Of a DNA stretch of 50,158 nucleotides, positions 46,339 through 50,158 are shown in pieces. The translations under genes were made by a program, and so were the position numbers. Position 1 is the first letter of the stretch. Each line of letters starts with the position of its first letter. The notes beneath the pieces were generated by a model. That model made no database searches and was not told the origin of the DNA. It saw only the letters and a list, made by a program, of their open reading frames with translations. Origin of the DNA: Butyriboletus loyo (taxonomy: Eukaryota > Basidiomycota > Agaricomycetes > Boletales > Boletaceae). The stretch lies in contig JBBPSI010000181.1 in the NCBI GenBank assembly GCA_038093515.1, positions 1 through 50,158 of the forward strand. The letters are read 5' to 3'.

Positions 46339-46996
46339 CTTCAACTAAAACTTGAAAGCCCTTGTCACCGGGCGTTCGTCCAGTCGGTGTCCTACGAATC
46401 CACAGAGATCGAGCGGAAGATTGTGGATGCTGTCGAATAACATTCGACAACGATTTTAGTATAACGGCACTATCGCGGCAGATATAATAAGTATCGGAAT
46501 GATAAGCCCAATCCCGGATAAACGGCTACAAGTTTAAGCGTTATCGCATCTGGATCCGAGCAGGGACAGTTCCCGCCTACAGTAAGCGCAACTGTGCAGT
46601 GTTGACATCGTTGACAGGTCGCTCCGGCGCTGTGCAGTAATTTTGGATCGGATACTCGAAGTGCTGGAGTTTGCAACTATCTGGCACATGTCGCCGGATG
46701 ATGCAGATGCTTGCTATCATTGAGTTTCAGTACACTTTTGATCGCAGTGTTGTTTTTGCTCCCGTGCAAACGATCATTATGTAAGGGAACTTTTCAGGAG
46801 GCTTTAGCAAGCGATAAGATAGCTATACATTAACCTTTAAGTACAGTAGCGTCTTTGGTCATACAAGCTTCCCGACCAATCATTCTTCGTGGTACCAAGA
46901 GATAATGGAAGCGAAACCAATGCGATAAAAGTTTTAGTTTGTGAGTAGAAAACGAATACAAAGTGATGGGTCGTGCGCGACTCGGAGTAGTAACGC
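46339..46996. other. Intergenic spacer
   Basis: About 660 bp without recognised coding sequence: upstream of the purine permease and downstream of the next minus-strand gene. Confidence 0.5.
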
Positions 46997-47646
46997 TCAC
47001 GAGTACCACACAGCGAGGGTAATGGCGGCGACAACGCCGAGCAACGCAAGTGCCCACGCACAGCGCTTGGCCCATCTCAGCTCTGCGTCGCGTATGATCT
47101 GTACCAGCTGCTCGCGCTCCGTCCCTGACTTTGAGGGTTCAAAATCCGCGGGGACGGTGAGTGGAGACATCAAGGTGATTGCGCCAAGGGCCCAAAACGG
47201 TGGGAACACTGCGTGAAGAGAAGACAACGACAAAACAGGGTCAGACATCCGAGCGCCGCCAACGCGAGACGAGAATGACACATACAGAATCCAAACTTGA
47301 ACAGATACTTTGCAAGCGTAGTAGGCTCGGTGTTTGGATTTGCCGAGTAGGCAGGGAGTTCAGCATCTGCGTAAGGCGGTGGTGAGATATCACTCCCGAG
47401 GGATGGACGTGAATCATGTTGGCTCTCGCGCGTAGCACGCTGACGAGTCACGCCAAAGAAATCGTCGATGGCATCGGTGGTGGCAGTCTGGGGTGTGCGA
47501 TTGGGAGCGGCGGCGGCTCTGGCTGGCTCTGGCGTAATTGGAAGTGTGAAAGAGGTGTGTGCACCAGTGATGGTTTGACCCTCAAGATCAACGTCTGCCG
47601 AGGATGAAGCGTGGCGCCAGCTGCCGTGGACAGTGCAAGCGGGCAT
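46997..47646 (-). CDS. Small fungal membrane protein with two C-terminal helices, function unknown
   Basis: Two exons, 47646-47286 and 47208-46997, give 190 aa with exact phase. The N-terminal two thirds are disordered and Ser/Thr/Pro-rich, including D-D-F-F-G-V and a P-P-P-Y-A-D-A-E-L-P-A-Y segment. The P-P-x-Y element could bind WW-domain proteins such as Rsp5-type ubiquitin ligases. Then L-A-K-Y-L-F-K-F-G-F leads into a first hydrophobic stretch (F-P-P-F-W-A-L-G-A-I), an acidic/basic loop (D-F-E-P-S-K-S...E-R-E-Q-L) and a second helix (C-A-W-A-L-A-L-L-G-V-V-A-A-I-T-L-A-V) to the C-terminus. I recognise this as a recurring fungal protein type but know no name or function. The start could be further upstream (47736). 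Confidence 0.8.
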
Positions 47647-47920
47647 AGCAGGAGGACGAAGTGGGCTAATGGGTGAAGAAGTTTGCGGGCAGGGGAAGGT
47701 AAAAGGGCATGCATGACCCTGATATAAACTTTTCATCGTCGGGGTTGGCGAGCACCTGCACCAAGGACGGCCAGCTTGCGGGTATGGGAGAGTGTCGCCA
47801 CTTGGAGTCACTTAGTGTGGGTGTTCGGCACGCTCGGCAGATACATAACCCCTGGAAGTGACTAAGCTAAGTTGGAAAACAAAATAGTTTCATAAATCTT
47901 TTTTCTTCTCTTTTTTAGAG

Positions 47921-49939
47921 ATGATGATTGATCGATTTCGCCGTCCTCCGCTCATCCTCTTTCTTGCACGGTCATTTTCGATCTCGGCGACATCACAGGC
48001 AAAGGCGAAAAAAATGCCTCCCAAAAAGGCCCTCGCTCAGGAGAAAAAAGTTTTGCTGGGTCGCCCAAGCAACAACCTCAAGATCGGTATTGTCGGTGCG
48101 CTCGCTTTGCCCCTTCACGCATGCTACGAAATCCACGCCGATCGTGCTAGGTCTCCCCAACGTCGGAAAGTCATCCTTCTTCAATGCCCTCTCGAACACA
48201 GGTCCGTCCCCTTTTACCCGCTCATGCATTCCCACTCAGCTCGCACAGACCTTGGAAAGGCCGCCAACTTCCCTTACGCGACAATCAATCCCGAGGAAGC
48301 GCGTATCCCAGTCCCCGATGCGCGATTTGAGTGGCTTTGTGACCTCTATAAGCCAGCTTCTCGCGTTCCGGCTTTCCTGACTTGTATCGATATCGCTGGT
48401 CTGACCGCCGTGCGTATTCCATCGCGTTCCGCCCAGTCTCGTCTGAATCAATATTAGGGCGCATCCACAGGTGCAGGTTTAGGTAACGCCTTCTTATCAC
48501 ATGTCCGTGCCGTGGATGGCATCTTCCAAGTGGTTCGAGCTTTCGATGATGCCGAAGTCATCCACGTTGAGGGTGATGTTAACCCGCTGCGGGACATGGA
48601 AATCATTCAAACAGAACTGCGGTTGAAGGATATAGAATGGGTGGAGAAATATTTAGAGGGTACGAAGAGAGGCGGACGTGCTCTCGGGAACACCAGTTTG
48701 GCCGACAGGGCCAGAAAAGAGGAAGTTGTATGTTCCCTCTCCTACCTGTTCGGTTCAATCCTATGCGGACTAAACGCACAAGGCTACAGTTGAAAAGGTA
48801 TTGAAGACCCTGACCGTGGACAAGAAGGACGTGCGCAAGGGGGACTGGACAAACAAAGAGGTACGCGTCACGAATCATGACACCTTTATTTCTCCCTTCT
48901 TTGATGAAAAAGAGCTCCGTGCTCGAATAACCCAGCTCATTGAGGTGGGAGTAACGCCCCATATTCCTTTGAAATGACGTTCAATCTGAGATTTTCAATG
49001 CCTAGTCACTTATTTCCCATCGACCCAAGCATGCTAATGCCCCTTTCAGGTGATTATCTGTTTCTTACCCCTCTCCTGGATTAAAAAGAGCTTCCTACTG
49101 GTTGGGGTGGATGTGACGCCTCACATGTACTATGAAATCGAAATTTCCACTACCTCACCGAACTCACTATTGCTCAGAACTGATCACAGCTGGTAGATCG
49201 AAGTTGTCAATGGTCTCTCCCTTTTGACTGCGAAGCCCGTCACATATCTCGTCAATTTAAGTGAAGCAGATTATACTCGGAAGAAGAACAAATGGTACGC
49301 AAGAGCTACAAGTTTGTATGCACCCTACCGAATCGTTGTAGGTTACCAAAGATCAAGGCGTGGATCGATACCAATAACTCCGGCGATGCTTTGATACCGT
49401 TTTCTGTTTCGCTGGAAGAACGTCTCTCTGCACTCGGTGAGGAGGAGAAAGCGGCGGCCCAAAAGGAGGGGGCTCAGAGCGCCTTGGGCAAGATCACTCA
49501 AGCAGGCTATGCATCTCTTGACGTGCGTGTTCCCTCTGATCCGTCCCGTGAACTTTAGTCACCACGTGCATTTTCAGCTCATTCGGTACTTTACCTGTGG
49601 GCCTGATGAAGTTAGGGCATGGACGATCCGACGGGGTACGAAGGCACCTCAGGCCGCTGGTGTCATACAGTACGTTTTTCACACCAGGATTACCTTTCGT
49701 TACCGCTTAACTCCCCATTCAGTTCGGACTTCGAGAATAAATTTGTTTGTGGCGAAATCATGACCTATGACGACCTCAAAGAGCATGGCAGCGAAACTGC
49801 TGTTAAGGCTGCGGGGAAATTGCGACAACAGGGCAAGCCTTACGAGAGTGAGTTAATTTCTTATGATGCTTGATTTTTCGATCTGACGCCAACTATAGTG
49901 GTTGATGGAGATATTGCTTACTGGAAATCTGGGGCATGA
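47921..49939 (+). CDS. ola1: OLA1/YchF-type Obg-like ATPase
   Basis: A TRAFAC-class ATPase that binds ribosomes and regulates translation and stress responses. The canonical start is M-P-P-K-K at 48014, but the frame is open from 47921. Motifs: L-K-I-G-I-V-G, then after an intron [11 protein letters not shown] (P-loop); N-F-P-Y-A-T-I (switch I); D-I-A-G-L (G3); [11 protein letters not shown]. Then come Y-L-V-N-L-S-E, the YchF replacement of NKxD that explains ATP preference, and R-K-K-N-K-W. The TGS domain is [24 protein letters not shown] followed by E-N-K-F-V-C-G-E. The stop TGA is at 49937-49939 after [11 protein letters not shown]. About eight introns lie between. The C-terminus is short compared with human OLA1. 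All catalytic motifs are intact. Confidence 0.95.
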
Positions 49940-50158
49940 GGTATAATCAACTTCGATAAGAAGAAACCATACTATGGGTGCTCAGTATGCTAGAAATTTG
50001 TTTGTGTAATTCAGAACTGGGGCATCCACAGGGACTGCATGCAGGGAAATGATTGACAATGGCATTGTACATTCATGCACCTTATGATATGGGATACAAT
50101 GTATGGAAAGCCAGGTCTTGAAGTACAACTGGACCATTAAACAAGGAATTCAGACCAA
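49940..50158. other. Downstream flank of ola1, window end
   Basis: No coding signal. Contains the 3' untranslated region of the OLA1 gene. Confidence 0.5.

Overview
The window looks like nuclear DNA of a filamentous basidiomycete, most likely an Agaricomycete. The genes are split by many short GT-AG introns of about 50 to 110 nt. The families include Vps41, OLA1, uL1, PP4c, a YAT amino-acid permease, an NCS2 purine permease, a secreted phospholipase B and an E-class P450. U6 snRNA is present and intergenic stretches are long. The family calls are firm. The phylum is a strong inference; anything narrower is a guess.

Left part (1-13.2 kb): a MARVEL-like membrane protein with an apparent frameshift (minus strand), a PP4-type phosphatase catalytic subunit (minus), an NRG1-like C2H2 transcription factor (minus) and ribosomal protein uL1/L10a (minus). 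Two stretches of about 3.5 and 3.9 kb in which I recognise no gene separate these. Middle (13.7-31 kb): a coiled-coil/disordered protein of unknown function (plus), then three minus-strand genes for exchange with the environment or metabolism (amino-acid permease, cytochrome P450, GPI-type phospholipase B), then a single-pass membrane protein with a long disordered tail (plus).

The 31-38 kb part is the most dynamic. A six-exon 2-Cys peroxiredoxin is followed by a 1.25 kb element with near-identical 256-bp inverted arms. Next come a SAM methyltransferase, two oppositely oriented fragments that look like halves of one broken gene, and a 941-bp non-autonomous hAT-type element with 13-bp perfect terminal repeats and an intact 8-bp target duplication. 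None of the elements encodes a recognisable transposase.

Right part (38-50 kb): Vps41 of the HOPS complex (plus), a U6 spliceosomal RNA gene (plus), a stretch with a diverged 125-bp direct duplication, an NCS2 purine transporter (minus), a two-helix membrane protein (minus), and the OLA1/YchF ATPase (plus) with an in-frame N-terminal extension resembling a mitochondrial presequence. Most protein genes are housekeeping genes and do not form a pathway. I see no CRISPR array, prophage, tRNA or rRNA gene, and no convincing biosynthetic cluster. Exon boundaries were read by eye from splice signals and family conservation. Where the phases close exactly (uL1, peroxiredoxin, methyltransferase, zinc finger, both small membrane proteins) I trust them.
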